Origin: Nocardia arthritidis
GTDB lineage: Bacteria > Actinomycetota > Actinomycetes > Mycobacteriales > Mycobacteriaceae
Direction of reading: 5' to 3'
Length of the DNA: 64,000 bases
Assembly (NCBI RefSeq): GCF_011801145.1
Contig: NZ_CP046172.1
Coordinates: 4,402,001-4,466,000 of the forward strand
The translations under genes and the position numbers were made by a program. The notes under the pieces were generated by a model. It was not told the origin of the DNA, did not search any database, and saw only the letters and a program-made list of their open reading frames with translations. Shown here piece by piece: positions 42,091 through 50,418 of this stretch (the stretch's first letter is position 1; each line of letters opens with the position of its first letter).

Positions 42091-42378
42091 GTGAGCATGA
42101 TTCTGGCCGCGCTACACGACACCGTACTTGCGCAGGTCGGCAATCCGACGCCGGAGGCGCCGCCAATGGCCGACAAACTCATGCAGATGGTCCGCTATTT
42201 CACCTGGCTGGTTGAACTGTCCGGGGTTACCGCCATCACCTACGGCGGTGGCCGGTTCGCCTGGGAGAAATGGAGCGGCGGCGGGCTGCAATCCCCGAAA
42301 ATGGTCGCCAGCGCAATGGCGGGCGGCGCCGTCGCCACCAGTGCGGGCACCATCATGAACGCGCTCATCGGCAGCTGA
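42091..42378 (+). CDS. 95-residue two-helix membrane protein, function unknown
   Basis: AAAAGGAG precedes a GTG at 42091 (an ATG lies two codons later). The product has a short N-terminal part with Pro-rich NPTPEAPPMADK, then two hydrophobic segments (about 39-57 and 72-92) separated by a loop with FAWEKWSGGGLQSPK. The size and topology recall holins or the small TrbC/VirB2-like membrane proteins of mobile elements, but no phage or conjugation genes are nearby. A GC hairpin follows it, so it is probably its own transcription unit. Confidence 0.65.
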   Translation: MSMILAALHDTVLAQVGNPTPEAPPMADKLMQMVRYFTWLVELSGVTAITYGGGRFAWEKWSGGGLQSPKMVASAMAGGAVATSAGTIMNALIGS

Positions 42379-42396
42379 GACCGACCGCCTCGCGGA

Positions 42397-42420
42397 CTCC
42401 GGCCGAAACGCCGGCCGGAG
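42397..42420 (+). terminator. Hairpin terminator after the small membrane protein gene
   Basis: CTCCGGCCG and CGGCCGGAG pair perfectly over 9 bp around a 6-nt loop, 18 bp after the stop codon. No T tract follows. Confidence 0.55.
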
Positions 42421-42504
42421 CCCGCATTGCTGTGCATCCTGCCTACCGCCCCGGCCGAATCCCCAAGTCGCCGCGGCCCTCTCGCCAAGAATGGGAAGTG
42501 GGGA

Positions 42505-42533
42505 TTGACGTCCGGGAGCGGAGACCGTACCGT
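42505..42533 (+). promoter_or_regulatory. Sigma-70-type promoter of the oligopeptide transport operon
   Basis: TTGACG (42505-42510) and TACCGT (42528-42533) are separated by 17 bp and lie about 50 bp before the first gene of the ABC operon. Confidence 0.55.
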
Positions 42534-42581
42534 TCGCCCAATTCTTATCAACATCAACTCGGCGTGACAGCAGGGGGAGTA

Positions 42582-43592
42582 GTGGCAGCCCTACTCACGA
42601 ATGACAATGCGCCGGAAGCGGTTCCGGACGTCACGGGGGTGGGGAAGAAAGCCGCGGTCGGCCGCTCGCCCGGCCAACTCGCCTGGCTGCGATTCAAGCG
42701 GGACAAGTCCGGTGTGATCGCGGGCATCGTCGTATTGTTCTTCTTCGTCGTCGGCCTCGGCGCGCCGCTGATTTCGCTGGCCTACGGTAAGGATCCCTAC
42801 ACCCCGTACGCGACGCCGAGTAACGGTCTGCTCACCGACACCGGCTTCCCGATCAAACCCAACGGCGGCATCGATGGCCAATTCTGGTTCGGCATCGAGC
42901 CGCACACCGGGCGCGACGTATTCATGGTGGTGGTGTACGGAATTCGCACCTCACTGCTGATATCGGTGGCGGTGGTGCTGCTGACCACGATCATCGGCAC
43001 GGTGCTCGGGATCACCGCCGGATATCTCGGCGGCGCGATCGATTACGTCATCAGCCGGATCACCGACATCCTGCTGTCGATTCCGTCCACGCTGTTCATG
43101 CTCGCCTTCATGCCCGTCGCCTGGGCCAGCTATCTGGCGACCGGCGAGGAGATCCCGGTCTTGGTGCGTGCCGCGAGCATGATCGGGTTGTTGACCCTGT
43201 TCGGCTGGACCCGCAATGCCAGACTGCTTCGCGGACAGGTGTTTTCGCTGCGGGAGCGGGAGTTCGTCGAGGCGGCCGTCGTCACCGGTGCCGGTCCGGC
43301 GCGGATCATCTTCCGTGAGCTGCTGCCGAATCTGTTCACGCCCATCCTGGTGCTGGCCACGCTGGATCTGCCCTACTACGTGACCATCGAGGCCGCGCTG
43401 TCGTTCCTCGGTGTCGGCATCACCGATCCGACGCCCGACTGGGGCGTGCTCGTGCAGCGCGGAGCCAGCCTGATCTCCTCGGACATCACCTTTCTCGTCT
43501 TCCCCGGTATCGGGATGATCGTTTTCGTGCTCGCCTTCAACTTGCTCGGGGATTCGGTGCGAGACGCTCTCGACCCGAAGGGAAGTCGTTAA
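42582..43592 (+). CDS. Oligopeptide ABC transporter permease, OppC/DppC type
   Basis: A 336-residue membrane protein. WLRFKRDKSGVIAGIVVL is the typical OppC N-terminal segment, followed by a periplasmic loop, and VFMVVVYGIRTSLLISVAVV leads into the five-helix core. The EAA motif is EAAVVTGAGPARIIFRELLP. The GTG at 42582 sits only 2-3 nt after a GGGGGAG stretch; a GTG six codons upstream (42564) is the alternative. It begins the operon, before the binding protein. Confidence 0.9.
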   Translation: MAALLTNDNAPEAVPDVTGVGKKAAVGRSPGQLAWLRFKRDKSGVIAGIVVLFFFVVGLGAPLISLAYGKDPYTPYATPSNGLLTDTGFPIKPNGGIDGQFWFGIEPHTGRDVFMVVVYGIRTSLLISVAVVLLTTIIGTVLGITAGYLGGAIDYVISRITDILLSIPSTLFMLAFMPVAWASYLATGEEIPVLVRAASMIGLLTLFGWTRNARLLRGQVFSLREREFVEAAVVTGAGPARIIFRELLPNLFTPILVLATLDLPYYVTIEAALSFLGVGITDPTPDWGVLVQRGASLISSDITFLVFPGIGMIVFVLAFNLLGDSVRDALDPKGSR

Positions 43593-43639
43593 GCCGTTGG
43601 GTCGCCGGTCGTCGGCGGCAGGAGTAGTCAGGATCCGGA

Positions 43640-45409
43640 ATGAAGAGAACGCATATCGCGCGGGCGGCCGCGGTCGCCATGGCGGCCGCGCTGGCGGCCG
43701 CGGGTTGCTCGGCCGGTGGCACCAATGTCGGTGGTAGCAATCAGCCGACGGTCACACAGAACAAGCTCACGCTGGACCCCGACGGCAAACAGTCGAACGG
43801 TCCGGCCGCCGACGCACCCGGAGCGAAGAAGGGCGGCAAGCTCAACCTGACTTTCCGCGTCGACTTCCAGCACTACGATCCGGCCAAGATCTACAACTCG
43901 CCGGACGATGAGGTGTTCAAACTCCTCAACCGCCGCCTCACCGAATTCCGGCAGGGCGACGACGGTTCGATGGCGCTGGTCGGTGATCTGGCCACCAACA
44001 CCGGTGAGGCATCCGACGGCGGTAAGACCTGGAAGTACACGCTGAAGGACGGCGTGAAATACGCCGACGGCACACCGATCAAATCGCAGGACATCAAGTA
44101 CGCCATCGAGCGCACCTTCGATACGAGGTTCGCCACGGGGCCGTCGTGGGTCCAGCTGTGGCTGGTCGGGAAGGACGATTTCCACTCGGTCTATCCCGGC
44201 CCGTACTCCGGTCAAGAGCTCGGATCCGACAAGATCGAGACCCCGGACGACAAGACGATCATCTTCCATCTGGCCGAGCCGCAGTCGGATTTCCCGTTCG
44301 CCGCATCGATGACCCAGACCGTTCCGGTGCGCAGGGACCGGGACGCCAAGCCGGACGACCTGGACGCCAACGGTCTCGGCGATATGATCACCGGCCCGTA
44401 CAAGATCGCCGCGCACGACGTCGACAAGACGCTGACCCTGGTGAAGAACCCGAACTGGGATCCGAAGACCGACCCGGTGCGGCATCAGTACGTGGATGAG
44501 ATGCATTTCCAATTCGGTGTCAAACCCAAACAAGAGACCGACCAGCTGAAGGCGGATATCGATCCGAACGCCGCCGCGCTGTACAGCGGTATCGACGTCG
44601 ATCAGGTCCAGGCCATCATGCAGGACCCGAATCTGAAGAAGCGCACGGTGGACAACCAGACCGGCGCGGTGCAGATGTTCTCCATCAATACCGCCCGGGT
44701 CACCGATGTGAACGTGCGCAAGGCCATCGCCATCGCGTTCCCGAAGCAGGACGTCGTCACCACCCAGGGCGGCCCGTTCTTCGGCGATATCGCCACCACG
44801 ATCGGTCCGCGGACCGCGCTGGGTTACGCACCGCAGCCCAACCCGTTCGGTGTCGGCAACAATGGTGATCCGCAGAAGGCGCGGCAGATCCTCACCGACG
44901 CGGGCAAACTCGGCTACACGGTGAATGTGGCCTGGGATTCCACCCCGACGGCCGACCGGTGGGGCGACCCGATCAAGCGCGGACTGGAAGCCGCCGGTTT
45001 CAAGGTCAACCTGAATCCGTTGCCCGACAAGGGCTTCTACGACGCCATCAAATTGCTGAGCAATCCGTATGACGTGATCTGGAACCAGTGGAGCCCGGAC
45101 TGGCCGACCAATCGGACCGTGTACAGCGCGCTGTGCTACGGCGGGGCGGTCATGGAGGGCGGCAACAACTTCGCCCAGCTGAAGGACAAGAAGGTCGACG
45201 ACGAGATCAACCACGTCCAGGCGATCCAGGACATCAGCGAACAGGGTAAGCAGTACATGCCGCTGGATCAGCTCATCCAACGGGACTACGCGGCGGAGAT
45301 CCCGCTGGTGTACACGCGCAAGCAGATGATGTTCGGCTCGAAGGTCGGTGGCGTGCGGATGGACGCGATCACCACCACCCTCGACCTGTTCAACGTCTAC
45401 CTGAAGTGA
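43640..45409 (+). CDS. ABC transporter substrate-binding lipoprotein, family 5 (OppA/DppA)
   Basis: A 589-residue lipoprotein. Lipobox AAAGCS follows an Arg-containing, Ala-rich signal sequence. The mature protein contains KTWKYTLKDGVKYADGTPIKS (split around residue 135), the standard family 5 motif for peptide- and nickel-binding proteins, and IEFA-like later strands. It captures oligopeptides or similar compounds at the outer face of the membrane for the adjacent OppBC-DF machinery. Its stop overlaps the next start (TGATG). Confidence 0.93.
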   Translation: MKRTHIARAAAVAMAAALAAAGCSAGGTNVGGSNQPTVTQNKLTLDPDGKQSNGPAADAPGAKKGGKLNLTFRVDFQHYDPAKIYNSPDDEVFKLLNRRLTEFRQGDDGSMALVGDLATNTGEASDGGKTWKYTLKDGVKYADGTPIKSQDIKYAIERTFDTRFATGPSWVQLWLVGKDDFHSVYPGPYSGQELGSDKIETPDDKTIIFHLAEPQSDFPFAASMTQTVPVRRDRDAKPDDLDANGLGDMITGPYKIAAHDVDKTLTLVKNPNWDPKTDPVRHQYVDEMHFQFGVKPKQETDQLKADIDPNAAALYSGIDVDQVQAIMQDPNLKKRTVDNQTGAVQMFSINTARVTDVNVRKAIAIAFPKQDVVTTQGGPFFGDIATTIGPRTALGYAPQPNPFGVGNNGDPQKARQILTDAGKLGYTVNVAWDSTPTADRWGDPIKRGLEAAGFKVNLNPLPDKGFYDAIKLLSNPYDVIWNQWSPDWPTNRTVYSALCYGGAVMEGGNNFAQLKDKKVDDEINHVQAIQDISEQGKQYMPLDQLIQRDYAAEIPLVYTRKQMMFGSKVGGVRMDAITTTLDLFNVYLK

Positions 45410-46389
45410 TGCTGGCCTTCCTCGTCCGCCGCATCCTCGGCGGCCTCGCGATCCTGTTCATCATCTGCGCGAGCACCTTCATGCTGTTCTATATCGCTCC
45501 CGGCAGCAATGTCGCGAGGCTGGCCTGCGGCAAGACCTGCTCGCCCGAGCTGATCGCCGCGGTCGCGCATCAGATGGGCGTCGACAAACCGGTGTGGCAG
45601 CAGTTCCTCGAATATCTCGGCGGGATCTTCGCCGGGCGCGATATCAGCGATACCCATTGCGCGGCACCGTGTTTGGGCTATTCGTTCCACAATCGCCGCC
45701 CGGTGCTGGACACCATCCTGGATCGCCTGCCGGTCACGCTGTCGCTGACCATCGGCGCGGTGGTGATCTTCCTGACGGTCGGCGTCGGCCTCGGCATGCT
45801 CGCCGCACTGCGCAAGGGCAAGCTCTCCGACAAGGTCGGCATGGGTTTCGCGGTGGTCGGCGGGGCGCAGCAGATCTTCGTGCTCGGCCCGTTCCTGTTG
45901 TTCATCTTCGTGTATTCCACACACATCATGAACGTGCCGAGCTATACGGCGTTCTTCACCGATCCGGTGAAGTGGGCGACCGGACTGATCCTGCCGTGGG
46001 TCTGTCTGGCCATCATCACCACCGCGTACTACGCGCGGCTCACCCGCTCCTCGATGGTGGAGGTGCTGAACGAGGATTACGTCCGCACCGTGCGGGCCAA
46101 GGGGATGGGTCCGGCGAATATCTATGTGAAGCACGCTTTCCGGGGCGCGATGAGTCCGATCGCCACGCTGCTCGGCCTGGATATCGCCGTGCTGCTGAGC
46201 GGGGCCATCATCACCGAGACGGTGTTCAATCTGCCGGGGGTCGGCCAATTGGCGGCCAACTCCGTGCTGGATTCCGATCTGCCGGTGATGATGGCGGTGG
46301 TGCTGTTGGCCGCGACCGCCGTGGTGGTGGCCAATATCGTCGTCGACATCATCTACGCGTTCATCGATCCGAGAGTGAGATTGGGATGA
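45409..46389 (+). CDS. Oligopeptide ABC transporter permease, OppB/DppB type
   Basis: A 326-residue membrane protein. FLVRRILGGLAILFIICAST is the hallmark OppB N-terminus. An unusual periplasmic loop carries several cysteines (LACGKTCSPE and DTHCAAPCLG), which could form disulfides. The EAA motif is YVRTVRAKGMGPANIYVKHA. ATG at 45409 overlaps the stop of the binding protein gene. Confidence 0.92.
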   Translation: MLAFLVRRILGGLAILFIICASTFMLFYIAPGSNVARLACGKTCSPELIAAVAHQMGVDKPVWQQFLEYLGGIFAGRDISDTHCAAPCLGYSFHNRRPVLDTILDRLPVTLSLTIGAVVIFLTVGVGLGMLAALRKGKLSDKVGMGFAVVGGAQQIFVLGPFLLFIFVYSTHIMNVPSYTAFFTDPVKWATGLILPWVCLAIITTAYYARLTRSSMVEVLNEDYVRTVRAKGMGPANIYVKHAFRGAMSPIATLLGLDIAVLLSGAIITETVFNLPGVGQLAANSVLDSDLPVMMAVVLLAATAVVVANIVVDIIYAFIDPRVRLG

Positions 46390-47465
46390 GCATCGCGACC
46401 CGAGCCCAGCGGGAGGAGTCGGTGACCACTGCACGCAGCGTCATCCTTTCGATGCGAGATCTCAAGGTGCACTTCCGAACCGAGGACGGCGTCGTCAAGG
46501 CGGTGGACGGGCTCTCATTCGACCTCGCCCGCGGCCGGACGCTCGGCATCGTCGGCGAATCCGGTTCGGGCAAGAGCGTCTCCACCATGGCCATCCTCGG
46601 CCTGCACAACCGGGCGAAAACCACCATCGAGGGCGAGATCCGTTTCGAGGGAACGGATCTCGCCGGAGCCGACGAACGGACCATGCGGCGTTTCCGTGGC
46701 AAGCGGATCTCGATGATCTTCCAGGATCCGCTCACCGCGCTGTCGCCCTACTACACCGTCGGCGATCAGATCATCGAGACATATCGCCGCCACACCGGCG
46801 CGAACCGGAAGGCGGCGCGGGCGCGGGCGATCGAAATGCTCGCGAAAGTCGGTATCCCGCAACCGGAACGGCGTATCGGCGACTACCCGCACCAGTTCTC
46901 CGGCGGTATGCGGCAGCGGGTGATGATCGCGATCGCGCTCTGCTGCGATCCGGATCTGCTGATCGCCGACGAGCCGACAACGGCCCTGGATGTGACGGTG
47001 CAGGCGCAGATCCTGGACCTGTTGCGGGAACTACAGGCCGAATTCGATACGGCGATCATCCTGATCACCCACGATATGGGTGTTGTCGCGCAGATGGCCG
47101 ACGACGTGCTGGTGATGTACGCGGGCCGTTGTGTGGAACGGGGTTCGGTGCGTGAGGTGCTGAAAACCCCACGGCATCCGTACAGTTGGGGGCTGCTGTC
47201 CTCGATTCCGCGTCTGGGCGGGGACGTCGACGCGCCACTGCATCCGGTGCGGGGCACCCCGCCCAGCCTGATCGATGTGCCGCCCGGCTGCCCGTTCCAT
47301 CCGCGCTGTGATTTCGTGGAAAAGGTTGGCGGCCAACGGTGTATGACCGAGCGACCCGAAATCGGCTCGGCCACCGAACGCGGGTCGGCGTGTCATCTGT
47401 CCGACGGGGATGCCGACCGCGTCTTCGCCGAACAGATCCGGCCGACGCTCGGGACGGCGTCATGA
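46386..47465 (+). CDS. Oligopeptide ABC transporter ATP-binding protein, OppD/DppD type
   Basis: A 359-residue ATPase. Walker A is [10 protein letters not shown], the Q-loop is [12 protein letters not shown], the signature is FSGGM and Walker B is [13 protein letters not shown]. The C-terminal region holds CPFHPRC plus further cysteines, the oligopeptide/dipeptide transporter C-terminal domain that can bind an iron-sulfur cluster in some members. ATGA overlap couples it to OppB. Confidence 0.94.
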   Translation: MSIATRAQREESVTTARSVILSMRDLKVHFRTEDGVVKAVDGLSFDLARGRTLGIVGESGSGKSVSTMAILGLHNRAKTTIEGEIRFEGTDLAGADERTMRRFRGKRISMIFQDPLTALSPYYTVGDQIIETYRRHTGANRKAARARAIEMLAKVGIPQPERRIGDYPHQFSGGMRQRVMIAIALCCDPDLLIADEPTTALDVTVQAQILDLLRELQAEFDTAIILITHDMGVVAQMADDVLVMYAGRCVERGSVREVLKTPRHPYSWGLLSSIPRLGGDVDAPLHPVRGTPPSLIDVPPGCPFHPRCDFVEKVGGQRCMTERPEIGSATERGSACHLSDGDADRVFAEQIRPTLGTAS

Positions 47466-48517
47466 CCGAACAGATACTGTCCCAGGCGATTTCGCCGGGT
47501 ATCGGCGACGGGCCGCTGCTCACCGCGACCGGGCTCGAGATGCATTTCCCGATCCGCTCGGGCATCCTGTTCAAGCGGAAGACCGGCGTGGTTCGCGCCG
47601 TCGACGGCATCGATCTGAGCGTATCCGCGGGCGAGGCATTCGGTCTGGTCGGCGAATCCGGTTGCGGGAAGTCGACAACCGGCCGAATGCTGGCCAGGCT
47701 GCTGGAACCGACCGCGGGCACGATCACCTACAACGGTCAGGACATCACTCATCGCAGCCGCCGCCAGTTGGCGCCCATCCGGTCCGAGATCCAGATGATC
47801 TTCCAGGATCCGTACTCCTCGCTGAACCCGCGGCAGACGGTGGGGAAGATCATCGCCGCGCCGATGGAGATCAACGGCATCGACCCGCCGGGCGGCCGTC
47901 GCGAACGGGTGCGGGAACTGCTGGCGACCGTCGGCCTGAATCCCGAACATTTCAACCGCTTTCCGCACGAATTCTCCGGCGGTCAGCGCCAGCGCATCGG
48001 CATCGCCCGCGCGCTCGCGCTGGAGCCCAAGCTGATCGTCGCCGACGAACCGGTGTCCGCGTTGGACGTATCCATTCAGGCGCAGGTGATCAACCTGCTG
48101 CAGCGACTGCAACGCGAGCTGGGGATCGCCTTCGTCTTCATCGCGCACGACCTTGCGGTGGTGCGGCATTTCAGCGAGCGCATCGCCGTCATGTACCTGG
48201 GCAAGATCGTCGAACTCGCCGACCGCGCCGATCTTTACACCCGCCCGCAGCATCCGTACACCCAGGCGCTGCTGTCCTCGGTGCCGGAGGCCGATCCAGA
48301 CAGCGTCGGGCAGAAGGAGCGGATCCGCCTGGCGGGCGATGTCCCTTCGCCGATCAATCCGCCGTCCGGCTGCCGTTTCCGCACTCGCTGCTGGAAGGCC
48401 GAGCATATCTGCGCGGAGCAGGAACCCCCGCTGCTGCAACTCGGTGGCGCCGCCGAAGGCCATCTGGCCGCATGTCACTTCCCGGAACCCCGGCAGGTCG
48501 TCGCACCGGACTCGTGA
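47462..48517 (+). CDS. Oligopeptide ABC transporter ATP-binding protein, OppF/DppF type
   Basis: A 351-residue ATPase, last of the operon. Walker A is [11 protein letters not shown], the Q-loop is [12 protein letters not shown], the signature is FSGGQRQR and Walker B is [13 protein letters not shown]. The C-terminal cysteine motif is CRFRTRC. PYSSLNP in the Q-loop distinguishes OppF-type from OppD-type subunits. ATGA overlap with the OppD-type gene. Confidence 0.94.
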   Translation: MTEQILSQAISPGIGDGPLLTATGLEMHFPIRSGILFKRKTGVVRAVDGIDLSVSAGEAFGLVGESGCGKSTTGRMLARLLEPTAGTITYNGQDITHRSRRQLAPIRSEIQMIFQDPYSSLNPRQTVGKIIAAPMEINGIDPPGGRRERVRELLATVGLNPEHFNRFPHEFSGGQRQRIGIARALALEPKLIVADEPVSALDVSIQAQVINLLQRLQRELGIAFVFIAHDLAVVRHFSERIAVMYLGKIVELADRADLYTRPQHPYTQALLSSVPEADPDSVGQKERIRLAGDVPSPINPPSGCRFRTRCWKAEHICAEQEPPLLQLGGAAEGHLAACHFPEPRQVVAPDS

Positions 48518-48536
48518 CCTCGGCTCGGCGGGCCGA

Positions 48537-49388
48537 CTAACGGTCCTTGATCGCGGACAGTGCGTATAGCAGCGGTATGCGGGCATCGTCGGGCGGCAGG
48601 CGCCACCAACCGGATTCCTCGTCGCGGATCATTCGGTCGAATCGCGGCCAGGGGATGAGTTCGCTTTCCCGCAGCCGCGTGATGGTCAGGCCCGCGCCGA
48701 CAAGGGCGGTGACGACCTCGCCGAGGCCGTGGGCCCATTCGTAGACCGGAGCCGCGTCGGGCGGCAGCGCGGGGCCGTCGGTGTAGGTGTGGGTGCCGTC
48801 GTGTTCGAGGGGACCCCGGCCCGCCAGATAGTCGTTGCGCAACAACAACTCCTGCCGGTTCGGGTCGGGTTTGGGGCCGAGTGAGGTGAGCACCGGATGG
48901 AATTCGACGATGTACACCAGGCCGCCGGGCTTCAGCAGTTCGGCCAGGATCGCGGCCCACCGCTCGAGGTCCGGTAGATAGCACAGCGCGCCTTTGCCGG
49001 TGTAGACGATGTCGAAGCGGCGGGCGCCGAGGGCCGCGACCGCGTCGTATACATCGGCCCGGACATAGTCCACCTCGACGTGGTGCTGGTCGGCGATGCG
49101 GCGGGCATGGTCGATGGTCCGTGCCGAGAAGTCGAGTCCGACGGTGCGGGCTCCTCGCCTGGCGAACGCGATCGTTTCCGTGCCGAGGTGGCATTGCAGA
49201 TGGGCCAGGTCGCGGTTTGCCAAGGGGCCCAGGTCATTCCATTCGAACGGGGCGAACCACCAATCCGCGGGTGTCGCGCCGTCCGCACCGTAGAACCGCG
49301 ACGCCGCGTGGATGGGGGCGCGGGCGTCCCAGTTGCGTTCGTTGGCGCGCATCAGTTCGGTTGTGCCGGAGTCGAATTCGCTGTTCAT
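48537..49388 (-). CDS. Class I SAM-dependent methyltransferase
   Basis: A 283-residue methyltransferase. HLQCHLGTETIAFARRGARTVGLDFSA is the SAM-binding strand-loop-helix (the HLQCHxGxDT form, split here at about residue 62), followed by FDIVYTGKGALCYLPDL and a C-terminal substrate part with several Trp residues. Target unknown. GGAG lies before the chosen ATG at 49388; the frame is open 35 codons further. It is divergent from ohrR, sharing the 143-bp region with the OhrR operator. Confidence 0.9.
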   Translation of the reverse strand: MNSEFDSGTTELMRANERNWDARAPIHAASRFYGADGATPADWWFAPFEWNDLGPLANRDLAHLQCHLGTETIAFARRGARTVGLDFSARTIDHARRIADQHHVEVDYVRADVYDAVAALGARRFDIVYTGKGALCYLPDLERWAAILAELLKPGGLVYIVEFHPVLTSLGPKPDPNRQELLLRNDYLAGRGPLEHDGTHTYTDGPALPPDAAPVYEWAHGLGEVVTALVGAGLTITRLRESELIPWPRFDRMIRDEESGWWRLPPDDARIPLLYALSAIKDR

Positions 49389-49482
49389 CTGGGCTCCTGC
49401 CGGGTAGCGGCCGTCGAACAAGGGATACCACAGCCGCGGCGCCCCGCGCGCGTCACCTGTGCGCTGGATCACAAACAGATAG

Positions 49483-49494
49483 ATTGTGCACAAT
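49483..49494. promoter_or_regulatory. Probable OhrR operator
   Basis: ATTGTGCACAAT is a perfect 12-bp palindrome 38 bp before the ohrR start, close to known OhrR sites of the form TACAATT-AATTGTA. It probably mediates autorepression of ohrR-ohr and release on organic peroxide stress. Confidence 0.65.
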
Positions 49495-49531
49495 TGAATT
49501 GGGCACTATGTTGGCTGGTGGAGGCGATCGG

Positions 49532-49999
49532 ATGGACGAGTACGACGGGTTGCGGCTCGATCGGCAGTTGTGCTTCGCGCTGTACGCCGCCTCCCGGGCG
49601 GTGACCAGGTTGTATCGGCCACTGCTCGACGAACTCGGCCTGACCTATCCGCAGTATCTGGTGATGCTGGTGCTGTGGGAGCACGGGCCGATGACCGTGA
49701 AGGATCTGGGCGTGGCGCTGGAACTGGATTCCGGGACGCTGTCGCCGCTGCTCAAACGGCTGGAGTCGACGGGGCTGATCGCCAGGTCGCGCTCCGCCGA
49801 CGACGAACGGTCGGTGCGCATCGCGCCGACGGAATCCGGTGTGGCCCTACGTGATCGGGCCAAGGACATCCCGCTGCGGGTGGCCTGCGCGACCGGACTC
49901 GAACTCGCGGAGGCGGCCGATTTCCGTGACCGCCTGCGTGCCATCGCCGAATCGGTGGGCCACCACCGGCTGGCGCTCGACGAACCCAACGAGGAGTAA
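49532..49999 (+). CDS. ohrR: OhrR, organic hydroperoxide-sensing MarR-family repressor
   Basis: A 155-residue MarR-type regulator. LDRQLCFALYAASRAVTRLY contains Cys14, the peroxide-sensing cysteine in the position found in all OhrR proteins, and LGLTYPQYLVMLVLWE follows. The DNA-binding part includes LDSGTLSPLLKRLE and the wing SADDERSVRIAPTESG. Oxidation of Cys14 by lipid or organic hydroperoxides releases the repressor. GGAGG precedes the ATG. The ohr gene follows after 2 bp. Confidence 0.93.
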   Translation: MDEYDGLRLDRQLCFALYAASRAVTRLYRPLLDELGLTYPQYLVMLVLWEHGPMTVKDLGVALELDSGTLSPLLKRLESTGLIARSRSADDERSVRIAPTESGVALRDRAKDIPLRVACATGLELAEAADFRDRLRAIAESVGHHRLALDEPNEE

Positions 50000-50001
50000 T
50001 C

Positions 50002-50418
50002 ATGCAAGCCCTGTACACCGCGAAGGCGACGGCGAGCGGCGCGGGCCGCGCCGGACACGTCCAGTCCTCCGACGATGTGCTGAACTTCGACCTCAGCGTG
50101 CCGAGCGGACTCGGCGGCGCCGGTGGTACCGGCACCAACCCGGAACAGCTGTTCGCCGCGGGCTACGCCGCCTGCTTCCACGGCGCGCTGCAGGTCGTCG
50201 CCCGCCGCGAGAAGGTGAAGCTGGAGAATTCCACCGTCACCGGCGAGGTGTCGATCGGCAAGGTCGGCGAGGGTTTCGGACTCGCCGTCGCGCTGACGGT
50301 CGAACTGCCGGGTGTGGAGCGCGCCGAGGCCGAGAAGCTGGTGGCGGCCGCGCACCAGGTGTGCCCGTACTCCAACGCGACCCGCGGCAACATCGACGTC
50401 GAGCTGAACGTCGCCTGA
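50002..50418 (+). CDS. ohr: Ohr, organic hydroperoxide resistance peroxidase
   Basis: A 138-residue OsmC/Ohr family thiol peroxidase. GTNPEQLFAAGYAACFHGAL carries peroxidatic Cys58 and HQVCPYSNATRGN carries resolving Cys121. It reduces organic hydroperoxides using lipoyl or dihydrolipoamide-type donors. It is co-transcribed with ohrR. Its stop codon abuts the stop of the convergent peptidase gene with no spacer. Confidence 0.96.
   Translation: MQALYTAKATASGAGRAGHVQSSDDVLNFDLSVPSGLGGAGGTGTNPEQLFAAGYAACFHGALQVVARREKVKLENSTVTGEVSIGKVGEGFGLAVALTVELPGVERAEAEKLVAAAHQVCPYSNATRGNIDVELNVA

Noticed and set aside
43628..45280. 550-codon minus-strand frame
   Set aside because: Antisense to the family 5 substrate-binding protein, which has a lipobox and recognised motifs.
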